NCBI RefSeq assembly: GCF_048128805.1
Contig: NC_136020.1
Location: forward strand, 6,256,001-6,320,000
Reading direction: 5' to 3'
DNA from: Centroberyx gerrardi
Lineage: Eukaryota > Chordata > Actinopteri > Beryciformes > Berycidae
DNA: 64,000 nucleotides
Below, piece by piece: positions 1-46,772 of the stretch. Both the position numbers and the translations under genes were made by a program. Positions within the stretch are counted from its first letter, which is position 1, and each line of letters begins with the position of its first letter. The notes beneath the pieces were generated by a model. It worked only from the letters and a program-made list of their open reading frames with translations, did not search any database and was not told the origin of the DNA.

Positions 1-193
1 TTCGTGAGTCGGATCCGGATCCGCTCCAAAATTTAATGGGTTCTTCCTTGGGCCATGCTACACCCTTCCACGAAGTTTCATGAAAATCGGGCCAGTAGTT
101 TTCCCGTAATCCTGCTAACAGACAAACAAACAGACAAACAAACAAACGGCACCGAAAACATAACCTCCTTGGCGGAGGTAATAATACAAACAT
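1..193 (+). mobile_element. 3' end of an RTE-type LINE
   Basis: The stretch has the look of the very common fish non-LTR retrotransposon tail. It contains a segment reading ATGAAAATCGGGCCAGTAG, a run of ACAAAC units near 120-147, and the terminal block CATAACCTCCTTGGCGGAGG at about 159-178. The left part of the element lies outside the window. Assignment to the RTE clade is from memory of fish repeats; presence of a LINE tail is more secure than the clade. Confidence 0.6.
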
Positions 194-2780
194 CAAACTA
201 GAACAACATGAAGATAAGAATAGCCGTGTAAAAAAAAGTGTGACAGTAAAACTAATAGGATAAAAGACATCACATACAGTAGAAGCAACTTTCTTAGAAC
301 AAGTTAAAAAGTGATTATTAAGATGAAACTGATTCCAATTCTGTCTGTTTAAGCTCCTCAGGCACAACAATATGAATAGGAATCATACTGAGCCATGTGA
401 AAAAGGCAGTGTAAACTGTCAAATGAATGAGCGGCCATCCATAATTCATCATCCGTGACTTATCAGGCATTGTAGGCCCGACCGCATGGACAGTATTTAG
501 GCAGCTGCACAAGGCATGGAATGGGAAATTTTGATTTAGCAAAGCATTGATGAACAGGGCAAATTAGGGGACAAACTTCAGCCCAACTTCTTATGCAGAA
601 CAGAAAGTCAATTCTAACTTCTCGAAATGTCGCATAGCCTACATTTGACCTTTATGCAAGAGTCAATTTGGGGCATAACCTCACATCATACAATTAGGCA
701 ACGAATGACATCACACAGTTATATATAGATAGCCTATTCTCGGGATTGCGATGATGACTGTGTATTTCCCCACCCCTTACAAAAAACAACTAGTAGGCTA
801 TAATTCCATACCCACATCACAACAAAACTATGAAGTCCTTTAGAAATATTAGCCTATATAACATTACAGTTGTACCATGGGAAGATAAAACAACAACAAA
901 ACAAAAAAAGCACGAAAGGTCACTATAAACTTTTGAGTACCACAGACACGCTATAAATCCCTACACGATTATTATAGCAATATCATAGTGCTGTTTCGTT
1001 AGGGATGCGACTAGTTTCGATTCGCGCCGTTCTTTCTTTTTGGAGAAACCGTCACGCCAAACGCCATTCAAAAATCCGACAGTTTAATGTTTACTTCCTT
1101 ATCGGCGAATATACATACCTGATAGAACATGACTTTAGACCTTTACCGAATCGTTCGGGTCTTCTGGTAAATTCGGCATATATGATCCACCAGGCAGCGT
1201 TTATTTTAATAAAAATATCAACTTAAATAATTGTTTCACACTGCTCGCTAGCCCTCAACGGTGTGGCCTAACGTTACTTTAGTGGAGGAAGACTGCGGGA
1301 ATAACCAAACCAATTCTAAAATTGGTTCGTGTATTGGATATGTGCCGAATTGAAGAGCGTCTCCTATCGATTCATAAAAGGTCTAAAGTTTTGTTCTACA
1401 ATGTTTACCTGTCCCGACAAGCAAGTCACCATTAAATCGCAACATATTTTAATTGAGTTTGGGCGAGCGTTCTCTCCACGCGGGAGAACACGGCACGTAT
1501 TGAGGCTAACTAGCTTACTTGATAGAACTGCGATAGGGATATTACTAAAGGCTGTTAAGCCATTTGTGTCAGTGCTTCTTTCTTGGTCTGGTAGTATTAT
1601 AAAGATGTTTCATGGAGTAATTATAGTTAGAGAGGCGGACCTCAGCGCTGAATTGCTTTATGCTGCGTTCATGTCTCCCCGTAAGATAACTTAGATAGTC
1701 GTAAACACAAGCGGCAGCCGTCTTTTATGCTGCAGCAGCAGTCGAAAGAGGAGTGCATCAGGCATGTAATTGATGATTTAAGCTCTCCGCCCCGTTAAGC
1801 GGTACACCTAGGCGATTCTGGTATGATAGAGTAATTCACACTTCCCCAATTGTTTTACCACTTAGTTTGGTGATGTGAGGTGTCGTGGGCTTTCCTCTGA
1901 ATTTTGATGTTTCCCGCAGTCATTTAACGTAGCACGATGTGACAGTCCGTGTACCAACGCTACTCTCCAATATCAGAGAAATGCCCAGATGGAGAACAAC
2001 TTCTATGGACATTAAACTTGGGTAGACATTGTCTCGTACAGGTTAGTACATCTGTTTTATGTATTTCCACTTTGTTTCGAGGGTTTTACTATTGAGCATT
2101 TACTATGAACCATGCCTACTATTTAGCTGCCTATTTACCGTTTTGTTGATCTGCAGCGTTTAACGTATATTTAAGGTAGGCTATTGTATGTTTTACATGT
2201 GATGTGTTTCCTATAATGAAAACCTAATATGCTTGAGAAAAAAAATTGTTTGGGTCAGAATGGCTGAAAAAGAAGAGTCATAGGCTATTAGATCCATTTT
2301 AGTTCATGCTTTGAAACTTATGAGCTTTATTATAATATAATAGTATTTAGAGACACAGATATCTTATTGGTGATCATGAGCTGTATATTCACTAATGAAG
2401 GAAAGAACAGGATGATGGTGTTCATGCTTCATACTGCACAGAGCTTTTGTGTTCTGTCTTTGAATGAATGACCACTTCAGGGACACTTGGAGTGTCTGGG
2501 CTCCTGTTAAACCAGCAGCTAGTCAATGGCTTCTGTCACACACATGGACATCCTGTCAATAACAACAAAGAGACCCTTCCCCTCACAGCTACTTCAAAAA
2601 CCTTTGGTGCAAACACACACATGCTACACACACATGCTACACACACACACTCCCCTTTTGATGGTGCATAGAACAGAGGGTTGTTTGACTTTGCCCTCCC
2701 CGATGAAAGGTTTCTGAAAGGGCACGCTGAGAAAGGTCTCTGACATTGGTACATTGGCACTTGACCTTCCCTGTAACTCT
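194..2780. other. gene-free stretch, no recognised feature
   Basis: No exon with plausible splice sites and no recognised protein is seen. The part from about 960 to 1760 is richer in CpG than its surroundings and holds two open frames of 73 and 121 codons (1005-1226 and 1329-1694, plus strand) whose translations resemble no family I know. A phrase near 1340 (GTGCCGAATTGAAGAG) recurs in diverged form near 44806, which suggests dispersed repeat material. A promoter for a gene to the left, on the minus strand, is also possible. Confidence 0.35.
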
Positions 2781-2797
2781 GTATGTGTGTGTGTGTG

Positions 2798-2848
<51 letters not shown>
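2781..2848. repeat. (GT)n microsatellite
   Basis: About 68 bp of nearly pure GT with one AG interruption near 2799. The adjoining 2610-2652 holds short CA runs in the opposite sense. Open frames here are artefacts of the repeat. Confidence 0.9.
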
Positions 2849-2853
<5 letters not shown>

Positions 2854-3365
2854 GTGGCATTTGAGTACTCATGGGTGGTTAAAGTCAATCCACCCCCTCA
2901 TATGCCACCCTGGTGCATCCTACTGCCTACACACACACATAAAAGTGTATGCTAAGGCACAGCAAAATACGGTATGTTTTTAATATGTGCAATACATAAT
3001 TCACCTCAAAAGATGCACTAACCCTAACAATAACTAAGTAGCTAAAAATTAACACCAACACTTACGTTTGCTTTAATCTGGAATAGCGAATTACAGTTAA
3101 TCAGCAGCTGATTTGCAGGGTTGTGAGCGGCTGTTTTGGTTATAGTGGGTTTTATAATCACAGATCAGCAGCTTGGTTTAACAATGACCTCTGTGTTGGT
3201 CCTGTCTAAATCCACTTACACTTACTGTATGGTCACTGTATGAGGAAGAAAGAGGGCATAGACTATAATCCCTATTAGTTTACATCAGAACATCAGCACA
3301 GGTCTTCAGTTCTTCAGTTCACCAACTGTATAAACATCAAAAAAACATTTTGCAGTGGAAGTAAA

Positions 3366-3860
3366 GAATTATTTACTCTCCCTATTGTAAATGAGTAGCT
3401 TTTTAAAGTCGGTAGTTTACTTTAGTTCAGTTTACTGTTACCCTTACTTGAGTATGTTCATACTTAGCAAGTTAGGCTCTCCATTAGCGTCGCATCAGAA
3501 ACTAGCCAGTCGCTTCCTTCAAACCTGGAGGAAATGTTAAGTTAACTAAATGTACCTATTATTAAATGCTCAAAGTTCTACATGCTAGTAGCTTTGTTTA
3601 CATTACCCCAAAAGCCACCTATTCAGCTTCAGTATTATGGTTTGTGTTAGCTAGTTGTTGTCTAGCTAGTTCGCTAGCCTTGCTAGCTAACGCTAGTTGA
3701 AGAAACACCAATGCAGTGACTCAGAGACTTTTACCTGAGTGCATTTTAAATTAGCTACTTTTTACTTTTACCAAAACAGATTTTAGCACTAGTAATTTTA
3801 CTTCCACTTGAGTAAAATTTCAGCAAAGAAACAATACGTCTACTTGAGTATTTTCTATTT
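3366..3860. repeat. dispersed repeat with ACTTGAGTA motifs
   Basis: The motif CTTGAGTA occurs at about 3447, 3807 and 3843, with AAGTAAA/TTTACTTTTAC phrases between. This matches a very abundant fish DNA-transposon remnant family rich in 'TACTTGAGTA'. Ends and target duplications were not resolved; class (hAT-like) is from memory. Confidence 0.45.
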
Positions 3861-4544
3861 GGGTGCTCTTTTCACCGCTGACAGTTTGCCCAACTTTTTA
3901 AAAATTAAAGATAACTATGTTTTAAATATAGTGGTGTTATTCAATCTCATGTTTGCATCAGCCCCACCTGTGAAGCTTCAAAAAAAAAAAGAACCCAAAA
4001 AAAACGGCCCAGAGACAGGAAGTGTGGTTACATAGTCGTAAGTCAAACACAGGAAGCTTTACTCCCCCTTTACATGCAGGATTACTGAAGGGTTCAAACT
4101 GCAGAAGAGGCTGTCAGGGAGGGCTGCAGCGCTGCACATTTCACAAGGTATGAATCTGCATTTGTAGGAGTGTGTGTGTGTGTGTATGTGTGTGGGTGTG
4201 TGTGGGAGGTTGGGTGTCAATATCAGTGTCAATGTCAGTCGGTCTATGTGCCTAAATTTGTGATTAAATGCTGATGAAGAGATTCATTCCAGAATTAGAT
4301 ATGGACATACTCAACACAAAACAACTACTTGATCCAAAATGATTGATAACACAAAATTAGAGCAAACTGTGGTACTTTTAAAAGGATAGTAGATAACTTA
4401 AGGCCTAAATTGATAAGATTATAACACCTTTGTAGACTGGATCCTCAGACTTGATGATCAGCTTCCGACAATGATTTTTTGATTTTTATTGCGTTTCAAA
4501 ATAGAAAACTCTATGACGGTATGCATGTTTGTTTATGTTTCTGT

Positions 4545-5020
4545 TAGGGTTAGACCGATACATCGGGCTGATATTGGGCTTTAATTGAAAATATGACATC
4601 AGCCAGTCAATTTCGTCCACTGTTGATATAATGGAGGTTCCTCCCACTCTGTAAAACCGGCACATTTTATTTATTAATTTAAGTTTTCAATGGTATTTTT
4701 TGTGCATTGATTCTTCATTTAAAGACCTAATATATCCCAGAGTTTCCCCTACCATTGAATCGGTGCAGTGGGTCACCCTGCTTTAAAGAGCTTTCAACTC
4801 ATGACTAAAATTATGTCATTAGGATTTCAGTGGAGAGTTTTAGTGTCCCATGATGGTGTAAATGCGGCTTCAGAGGCTTTTCCACCCTGTTAAGAATAAA
4901 ATTCCCCAGGAAACACTGAATACACTGAATATAAAACTGAATATTGCCACAAAATATCTGACAGCTTCAGTACAAAAATATCAGTATCAGCTTTCAAAAG
5001 CGCATTTCGGTCGAACCCTA
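4545..5020 (+). mobile_element. hAT-like MITE, family A, full-length copy
   Basis: Left end TAGGGTTAGACCGATACATC and right end CGGTCGAACCCTA are inverted repeats. The 8-bp flanks GTTTCTGT and GTCTCTAC agree at 5 of 8 positions, with all three differences being transitions, as expected of an old 8-bp target duplication. Length is 476 bp with no coding potential. The same family recurs about 17 times in this window. An 8-bp duplication points to hAT; superfamily remains an inference. Confidence 0.7.
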
Positions 5021-5240
5021 GTCTCTACGGCTGTGTGTCCGCGTCATGCCACATGTCACAGGGTCAGCGAGTGTTCGGTAAAGACTTGGCTGTTACATGG
5101 TGACTTGTGCCGGGTTGTGACGACCACGACGACAACGACCAGTACTGCAGAGTCAGGCTCGTGTATTCCTGATCAGCGTTTAGTATTACAGCTCTATTAA
5201 TAGTCCCTTCCCGGTCCCCTCTCCACCACTGGGGCTGGCA

Positions 5241-5247
5241 CAAACAC

Positions 5248-5278
<31 letters not shown>

Positions 5279-5279
5279 A
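5241..5279. repeat. (CA)n microsatellite
   Basis: CA dinucleotide run with one AAACA interruption, just upstream of the presumed prkcq start region. Confidence 0.85.
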
Positions 5280-5371
5280 CTCTCTGGCAGGCCTCAAATA
5301 TCAGTTGCCATCAAACCTCTTCTGCTGCCTCTATCTAAGCAGCAGGAGTTTGGTAGCTATTTATCCGGTTG

Positions 5372-5462
5372 ACAATATAAGCAGAGGTGGAGAGAGATTG
5401 CCGCGGTTACAAGACGCTCCAGGACTCCCAAGGGAGACAGCTGCCGTTTACAAGTGCTAAAG
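5372..5462 (+). promoter_or_regulatory. prkcq: candidate prkcq promoter and 5'-UTR exon
   Basis: An AATATAAGC box at about 5372-5380 precedes a GC-containing stretch that ends in AAAG followed by the donor GTATGAGC (5463). The next good acceptor is TTCCTTTCACAG ending at 5956, in front of the exon that carries the start codon. This would make a non-coding first exon of roughly 60 bp from a start near 5400. Neither transcription start nor exon is proven from sequence alone. Confidence 0.3.
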
Positions 5463-5561
5463 GTATGAGCAGTTTTATTTTAGCTGTGCGGAGGTTGAGA
5501 CGGCTGGTTCAAGGTCTGCCAGTTACATTATTTGGGGATTTCGAGGCAGGTTCGACAACTG

Positions 5562-5848
5562 CAGGGGTTCTCAAACATCCTAAAATGTCCCGGACCCCCC
5601 CAAAAATAGACACACATTAAGGCCATAGATGCCTCAGTTGATTAGACTTTGTCCATGGAGCCCATATGGGAAGGTTTTTATGCGTGCTTCTGCACGCGTG
5701 GTGAGAGTGAAACCTGTGGTTAGAAAAGTCACTCTTAATCTTTCTATTGAGATGATTTCTAGTGAATTATAGTGCAAACTATTCGTCATTTTGCTGGGGA
5801 CCCCTTCAAGGACCCCTGTGTGTCCCTGGTACCCCACTTTGAGACCTA
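5562..5848. mobile_element. hAT/Charlie-like MITE
   Basis: Starts with CAGGGGTTCTCAAAC, the hallmark hAT end, and finishes near 5848 with CACTTTGAGACCTA, an imperfect inverted copy. About 287 bp, non-coding, inside the presumed first intron of prkcq. Related ends are seen near 36220 and 39880. Confidence 0.6.
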
Positions 5849-5956
5849 ACCGGGTTAGCATGCGGTTTGCAGGGCAACTCGTTCGTAGCCGGCTCTTGTG
5901 GTTGCTGTGTCGCGGGTGATGAAACATCTCTCTCTCTCTGTTTCTTCCTTTCACAG

Positions 5957-6306
5957 GGCAACTGACATCTCTTAATCAGGACAGGACAGGGTGTGCGAAG
6001 CGTCAAGGGCGGAAAACAGCCCTCCCCGAGCTTGCCTCTTCCTCCTCCTCCTCCTCCTCCTCCTCCTCCTCCTCTGTCCTCCCCCTGCCAGCCCATCTTT
6101 CCTCTGGAGGGAAAGGCTAGTCGGCGCGTGCTGCAGCGGAGGGAAGGTGGGTGACGGCAACACCGGCGCTATCTCGCGAATCTGAGAGATCACATCCAAC
6201 TGTTCTGAAGGAAGGACTAGCCCAAGGTTCTCCAGAGGTTCTCCAGAGGTTCCTCGGAGGTTGTTTGGAACATTTTGCAGAGGTCAAAGAGTGGAGACCT
6301 GCAGCC
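5957..6306 (+). other. prkcq: prkcq 5'-UTR part of the start-codon exon
   Basis: Follows a strong acceptor (pyrimidine tract then CAG at 5954-5956). It contains a (CTC)n tract at about 6037-6073, twelve or so triplets, and ends in a start context GCAGCCATGT. The frame is open upstream of the ATG back to about 6151 but contains no upstream in-frame ATG there, so 6307 is the start. Confidence 0.6.
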
Positions 6307-17701
<11,395 letters not shown>

Positions 17702-17872
17702 CCGCCTGACAGACGACCTGCCGCCTACCAGCCAGCCGCTCACAACCAGCACTTACTACAACACAGAGACAATAGACCATGAATGTCACAAAACTCAACT
17801 GTAACATATTCACAACTTAACGATAACCACTAAAGGGGCAGAGTCCGGCCCGGGACCTTTGTCGCATGTCAT

Positions 17873-17924
<52 letters not shown>

Positions 17925-17985
17925 TGTCTCTCTCCACTTTCAACTATATAATAAAGGCAAAAATGGCAAAAAAATAGTGTTGGAA
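17702..17985 (+). other. prkcq: prkcq 3' UTR with SINE tail and polyA signal
   Basis: Directly after the stop codon. From about 17836 the sequence (GAGTCCGGCCCGGGACCTTTG, then a (CT)n run at 17879-17921, then CTCTCCACTTTCAAC and AATAAA at 17950-17955) matches the 3' half of a common fish tRNA-derived SINE. Its AATAAA is the first polyadenylation hexamer after the stop. A longer UTR to about 18620 is also possible. Confidence 0.5.
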
Positions 17986-19130
17986 AAAGAAACAATAACC
18001 ACTAAGCTTAGTGAAAGAGGCAGAGGCATCATATTTTCATCCCAATCAGAGGAAAAACAGAGTAATCCACAGAGACATTACCACTCTGCAAGCAGGTAAT
18101 AAGCTCATTAGAAGCAGATATAATCATCAGACAAACACCAGAAAATTACATTCAGTCATGTCAAATTGCCCCATAAAGTATTCAACCTCCATTTTTTGCC
18201 ATGAAAACCAAAGGCCAAAGCAGATCCACTGTGATGACAAACCAGAAGTCTTTGTTCCATTGGCCAGTCATCACTTTTGTTGTTTCCCGTTGTATTCCAG
18301 TGCGCACTGAGTCTGTTACCTCCATTTGGGTCCGATTTCCATTGGCCTAGAGTTGAAGTTGTATAGTTGATAGAAAGCCGAATGTTGTAAAAGTAAATTT
18401 AGTCCAATCCTGTCAACATGCTGTCATTTGGAATAGCTAGAGATCTGTTGATGTGTAGCAGAGGTAAATTACAGGGTTTTTGTTTACATGTGTTTTCCTA
18501 TTGCACCTCAGGAGCTTTGTGATTGATGTCATGATTTGGATCAGGTACTTAGATCCTGCATACTGTAGTTTTTATTGTTTTCTTTATTGTGAATCGTGTA
18601 CAATGAAATAAGAGGGTTTTTTTAGACCGCTGTCTGTGTGTGTCTGTTTAAGGAGGGGCTGAGTTTTGTATAGCTTGGTAGTACCACTCCTCCTCACCAG
18701 ATATTGAGAGAGTGAAGGTGAAGGTGCAGACAGTTTGACAGGTTTTCTCAGCACAGATGAATCGGTAGACTAGTTTATTAAATATCGCCTCCTCCGCACA
18801 ATATGGAAAGACACTGCAGCGTTCTCGCAAGAAGAGGAGCAGAAGAGGAATAGCCGCAGCTTCAGTCAAGCGCATGAAAAGGCTGTTTATTAGCAACATT
18901 AATATGAAACTGTAATGATGCCCTCAGGGAAATTGCCATTATAGCAACAAAACAGCAATAGCGTTTGCATGTGTGTGTGTGAGGGGAGAAGAGAGAAAGA
19001 ATGAGAAAAAAAAAACAAGCCGTGTAGAATTTGATGGTTACGGTGGCAACTAACAGAAACAGAACTGCTGTACATAAATTAATGAATTCAAGTACAAATA
19101 GTCATTTAAACGGAAAACCATGCAAATGAG
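17986..19130. other. interval between convergent genes
   Basis: No exon recognised. It could hold the distal part of a long prkcq 3' UTR. At 18930-18965 a phrase (AGGGAAATTGCCATTATAGC) resembles a repeat end also seen near 15413, 37280 and 52829, probably a LINE tail. Confidence 0.35.
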
Positions 19131-19152
19131 TCAATTCTTTTCAAAGTATGTC

Positions 19153-21616
19153 TTTATTAGGAGTGTGGTTGTGCCCTTGTTCTACGTCAGCCTCCCCTTG
19201 GTGGCCAAGGATAATTTGGTGTAATATGATCCACATGTTATGTACAGTCACTCAAAGAGGCCTCACACACTAGATACAACTTTATGTGAAACAAAAAAAA
19301 TCTCCACATATTGATGTTGTGATCAATGGTAAGCATGTCGTGTCTTTAGGGCATTCAAGTGGTTTAGTGAATTCTGGTGAATTCAAGGACTGATAAATAT
19401 ATTGGCTGATACCAATGAAACATAGTGTATACAAATAACAAGGATGAAGTTTTCCCAAAGCTGTTACAGCAAGACAGCCAGAGGTAAAGGTTCCCCAGCA
19501 CAGAACTGGTGGCAATGGAAACCAGTTTAAGCTGGAATCATTGGGATATGTTGTTCCAGTGTGTTCCTATCTTTTCCTATACAAAACAAGGATGGACACA
19601 ACCATGCAGAGCAACATACTTGAATAGTCATTTGGCTACTACAGATAAAATGGCTGCCATAGACAGAGGTTGATTATAGGAATGAGAAAAATAATGTGCA
19701 CAATGGCAGAGACAACCGGTGGCAAAAGGGAAACATACTTTGTGGTGACAGGTAAAGAGAGTTTCAAATCCAGCAGACACATATGTCCATGTGCACATCA
19801 CTGGCTCCGGTGCTCCATGCTAACTCTTTAGCATGCAGCATGTTGAGTTGATAGCAGCCACTAGCATTTCATCAAAAGTGAGAAAATGAGAACTTGTAGC
19901 AGCTCTAAAGCTAAATGGTAAGTCATCTTAAATGAAATGAGGCTATCTGGCAGTTTAATGTTGGAGATTGGTAAAAAGAAATCCACAAATTGTGATAAAA
20001 AAAGAGCATACTGTTTTGAACTAGCAGGGACTTCTTCCCTATTTTCTTAGGAAGCGAAGGTGAGTGATAGGAGACAATTTACAGCTAAAACTCACTGCGC
20101 AGCGGATGAATACATGGTTACTCACCTGAAATAGTCCCAAAAATAAACCATAGCTACATCAGGTATATTGAGTTAATATTTCATTTTTGAAATTCATTAA
20201 CCTTTAGGCCATATAATAAAAACCACTATCTTTCTCTTACACTATATTTCTCTTTTTCTTACAAAAAGTTCAGTCTTCTTACTTGTGGCCTACTATCACT
20301 GAAAATGTTGTATGCTAAAGTGTTAGCATGGAGCATGGAGTCCATGATCTCATCATTGCAGGTAAGTTAACCAACAAGCCAATCTCCAAAAAACTTGATG
20401 TCATCCATGTATTGAAGTGTTGTGCTGATTTATTTTACATGAACAGAGCTAGATGGACAGGATTAGCTAACATTCAGCCATTTCTTAAGCCAACATCCAG
20501 ACATTACATTTGCTATGACACCTCATAATTTCCAATTATGTTTCAGCATCAAAGCCTTTGTCTTTACATTTGCACATCAGATCCATACAGTACTCCCTCC
20601 AATGCATGAATAATTAAATTCATATTTCAGGGCCCACACACACAAATCAAAACACTCTCAGATCAACACTCCCATTCACAGCTACTTTACGATCAGTGGC
20701 CGAGACATTACATTCCTCGTGTCCAACAGTCGAGATACAGACAGACGGAGTCAGAGTACACACAGATTCATTTCAGACCCTTTAACAGGACAAAACATTA
20801 AGTGCTTCAGGACATCACAAGTTTTAAGATTGGGTAGGTTTTCTGGACACAAGTTTATGATTCTTCATTTACAGAAATTCTTAGGTATCTCTTGTTTCTT
20901 GTGTAGTTTTTTTTAAATACTTGGCATAGAAACGTGTGGATGGCTATAGTCTCATCTCTTAGGAAACAAAGCAGTATTTCATTTTTGCTCCATGAGTCCG
21001 AAATGAGGCATTTGTCTAAGATGGAGAGAATCCCGTCTCCCATTTTGGATCACAACCCGCTTTTTAAGAGATGTTGCTGTAGAGCATAGATAGAGAATAA
21101 CTTGGTGCCTTACTCAGACACACTATAGAGTCAGTCAAACCTAGTTTAGCCTCACATGTGGCGTCCCAACATTTTTTGTATGTATGGCCAAGAAGGACCT
21201 GGATAGGCCGCTGTAAAGGGATAGATATAATACTCCTGTTTCCCAGTGTTCATAACATCTAACTCCTCGGCGGGACAGTAAAATAATACCCATGCAGTTC
21301 AAACACTCCGCCTTTGACCTTTAGCACACCATTAAGAAATGACTGTAAATTCACAAATTCACACAGTTTTTATACACATAGTCTTGTGCGTCTGTAATGG
21401 CTTGTGAACTTCGGGATGAGCCTTTACAAGGTGAATGACAATCTTTACACTTTCAATCCACTTATATAGGACATGGGCTGTTTCCTCGATATGCGAGAGG
21501 CAACGCGGTGTAACTATAGAATGATTTTTCCTATCAAGTGACAAGTGTGTTTCCACCGTCAGCGTCTACTCGGGGTCAACGACCAATATGTGGATTTGGT
21601 AACGGACACGCCGTCT
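19153..21616 (-). other. tbc1d30: probable tbc1d30 3' UTR
   Basis: Follows the tbc1d30 stop on the minus strand. The minus-strand hexamer AATAAA at 19158-19153 is a candidate polyadenylation site, giving a 3' UTR of about 2.5 kb. No open frame or splice signal of note. A repeat of family X lies inside (19805-20345), so the true end could be nearer the stop. Confidence 0.35.
19805..20345 (-). repeat. dispersed repeat family X, copies 2 and 3
   Basis: 19805-20165 is an inverted match to 11175-11505 (GAGAAAATGAGAACTTGTAG, then AGCTCTAAAGCTAAATGGTA). 20235-20345 is a further partial copy in the direct orientation (GCTAAAGTGTTAGCATGGAG). The similarity is diverged and has no clear termini. Confidence 0.45.
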
Positions 21617-45546
<23,930 letters not shown>

Positions 45547-46772
45547 TTTCACTGGGGCTAAACTGGCAAAAACTGCCCCGTCGGATCTTATCATTGTTCT
45601 TCTAGATGTCAGTTGTCATTATTTCAATAAACAGCATAGAAAGTTTTCCCTGCGCGTCTGGAGGAGGATAGAGTTCCGGGAGCAGTCCATTCCTCAGCCG
45701 GGAGGTAGAGCCCGTCTCACGGTTTTTAGTTTCCTTCCTGAAAGCTCCAGACTGTCTTCCTTCCTCCCCTGCAGGCCTGAAGTGGTCCAGCCCACTCCCA
45801 AACTTCTGTGGCAGCGGCCAAACATTCTTCTGGCCGCGCGACAGGTGCAGCAGCTGCGCAGGTGCGCGTCGGAAGAGTAGCCTACCTTCAACTAGTAGAT
45901 TGACCAATCAGAGGAGAGCCAAAACTATTATGGACCAATCCGCCACCTCTCGGAAAATAGTAGCAAGTTACTCTACAGCAGGCTATTTCAGCCACTGTGG
46001 CCTATGGAATTTCACTATATAAAGAAAACATCTTAATAATTTATTATAACCATAACAAACTAAGACTAATCACTTGATAGTAATAGCATGGATTTATTTC
46101 ATCTCTTGTATGACTTTTAAACTAATAGGATAACATTAGCCATAAAGCAAATTAATAAAATAGTCTGGAACATAGGTCTATACAGCCTTATTCTAATCTG
46201 TGTATGCAAGTCTGTGTATGGGCTGGTTTAGTTGACCTACTAGTTATAGGCAGGATTTTGTCTTCAACAATTAATGAATAAATACATAACTAAACCCCTA
46301 AATAAACTTCTCCATCTCCATTTCTATGATGTTTTCTATTCTGACCCTACAGCCCTTGTGAAAAGATAGCCTATAAAGTAAGATACAATTATAAAACAAA
46401 ACAAATGAATTAAAATAAAAACATGAAATAAACAAATTTAAAAAATGTGTCTTTTTTTTAACTGCTTTTTAAACTGCTATTTATTAATTTAAGTAGATTT
46501 AAAGTGCTTGAAAGACTTGTTCCTCCAACACACACAGCATCATGACGTCCTGAGGGCTGCACGTCTTCAAATCAGCTGACTCGGGCTTCCGTAGCCAAGC
46601 AGCACATGACCAGGAAACAGGGAAGTGTTGTCTCAGACGGAATAGGCCGTTTCTCTTGTCTGCCTTGGTTTGCTGTAGTGAAGATTTCATTAACAACATT
46701 TCACGCTGTGACCCGGCTGAGACTTGGGGAAAGAGAGGGACGGCGTCAACTGTTTATAATTTAATTGTGAAA
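45547..46772. promoter_or_regulatory. divergent tbc1d30 / gns promoter interval
   Basis: The two start codons lie 1.2 kb apart and point away from each other, as in the human GNS-TBC1D30 pair. The tbc1d30 side (45547-45900) is rich in CpG and includes the minus-strand 5' UTR. CCAAT motifs occur at 45903-45907 (GACCAATCAG) and 45935-45939 (GACCAATCCG). The middle (46000-46490) is AT-rich. No TATA box is convincing. Bidirectional control is an inference. Confidence 0.5.

Noticed and set aside
1329-1694. 121-aa open frame as a gene
   Set aside because: No family resemblance, no splice context, and part of the sequence recurs as a dispersed repeat.
6151-6306. N-terminal extension of PKC theta
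   Set aside because: The open frame begins with GTG, not ATG; the family start MSPFLRIG is at 6307.
45547-45594. 16-residue N-terminal extension of TBC1D30 from the ATG at 45594
   Set aside because: Not excluded, but the context is weaker than at 45546 and the extension lacks similarity to the human N-terminus.
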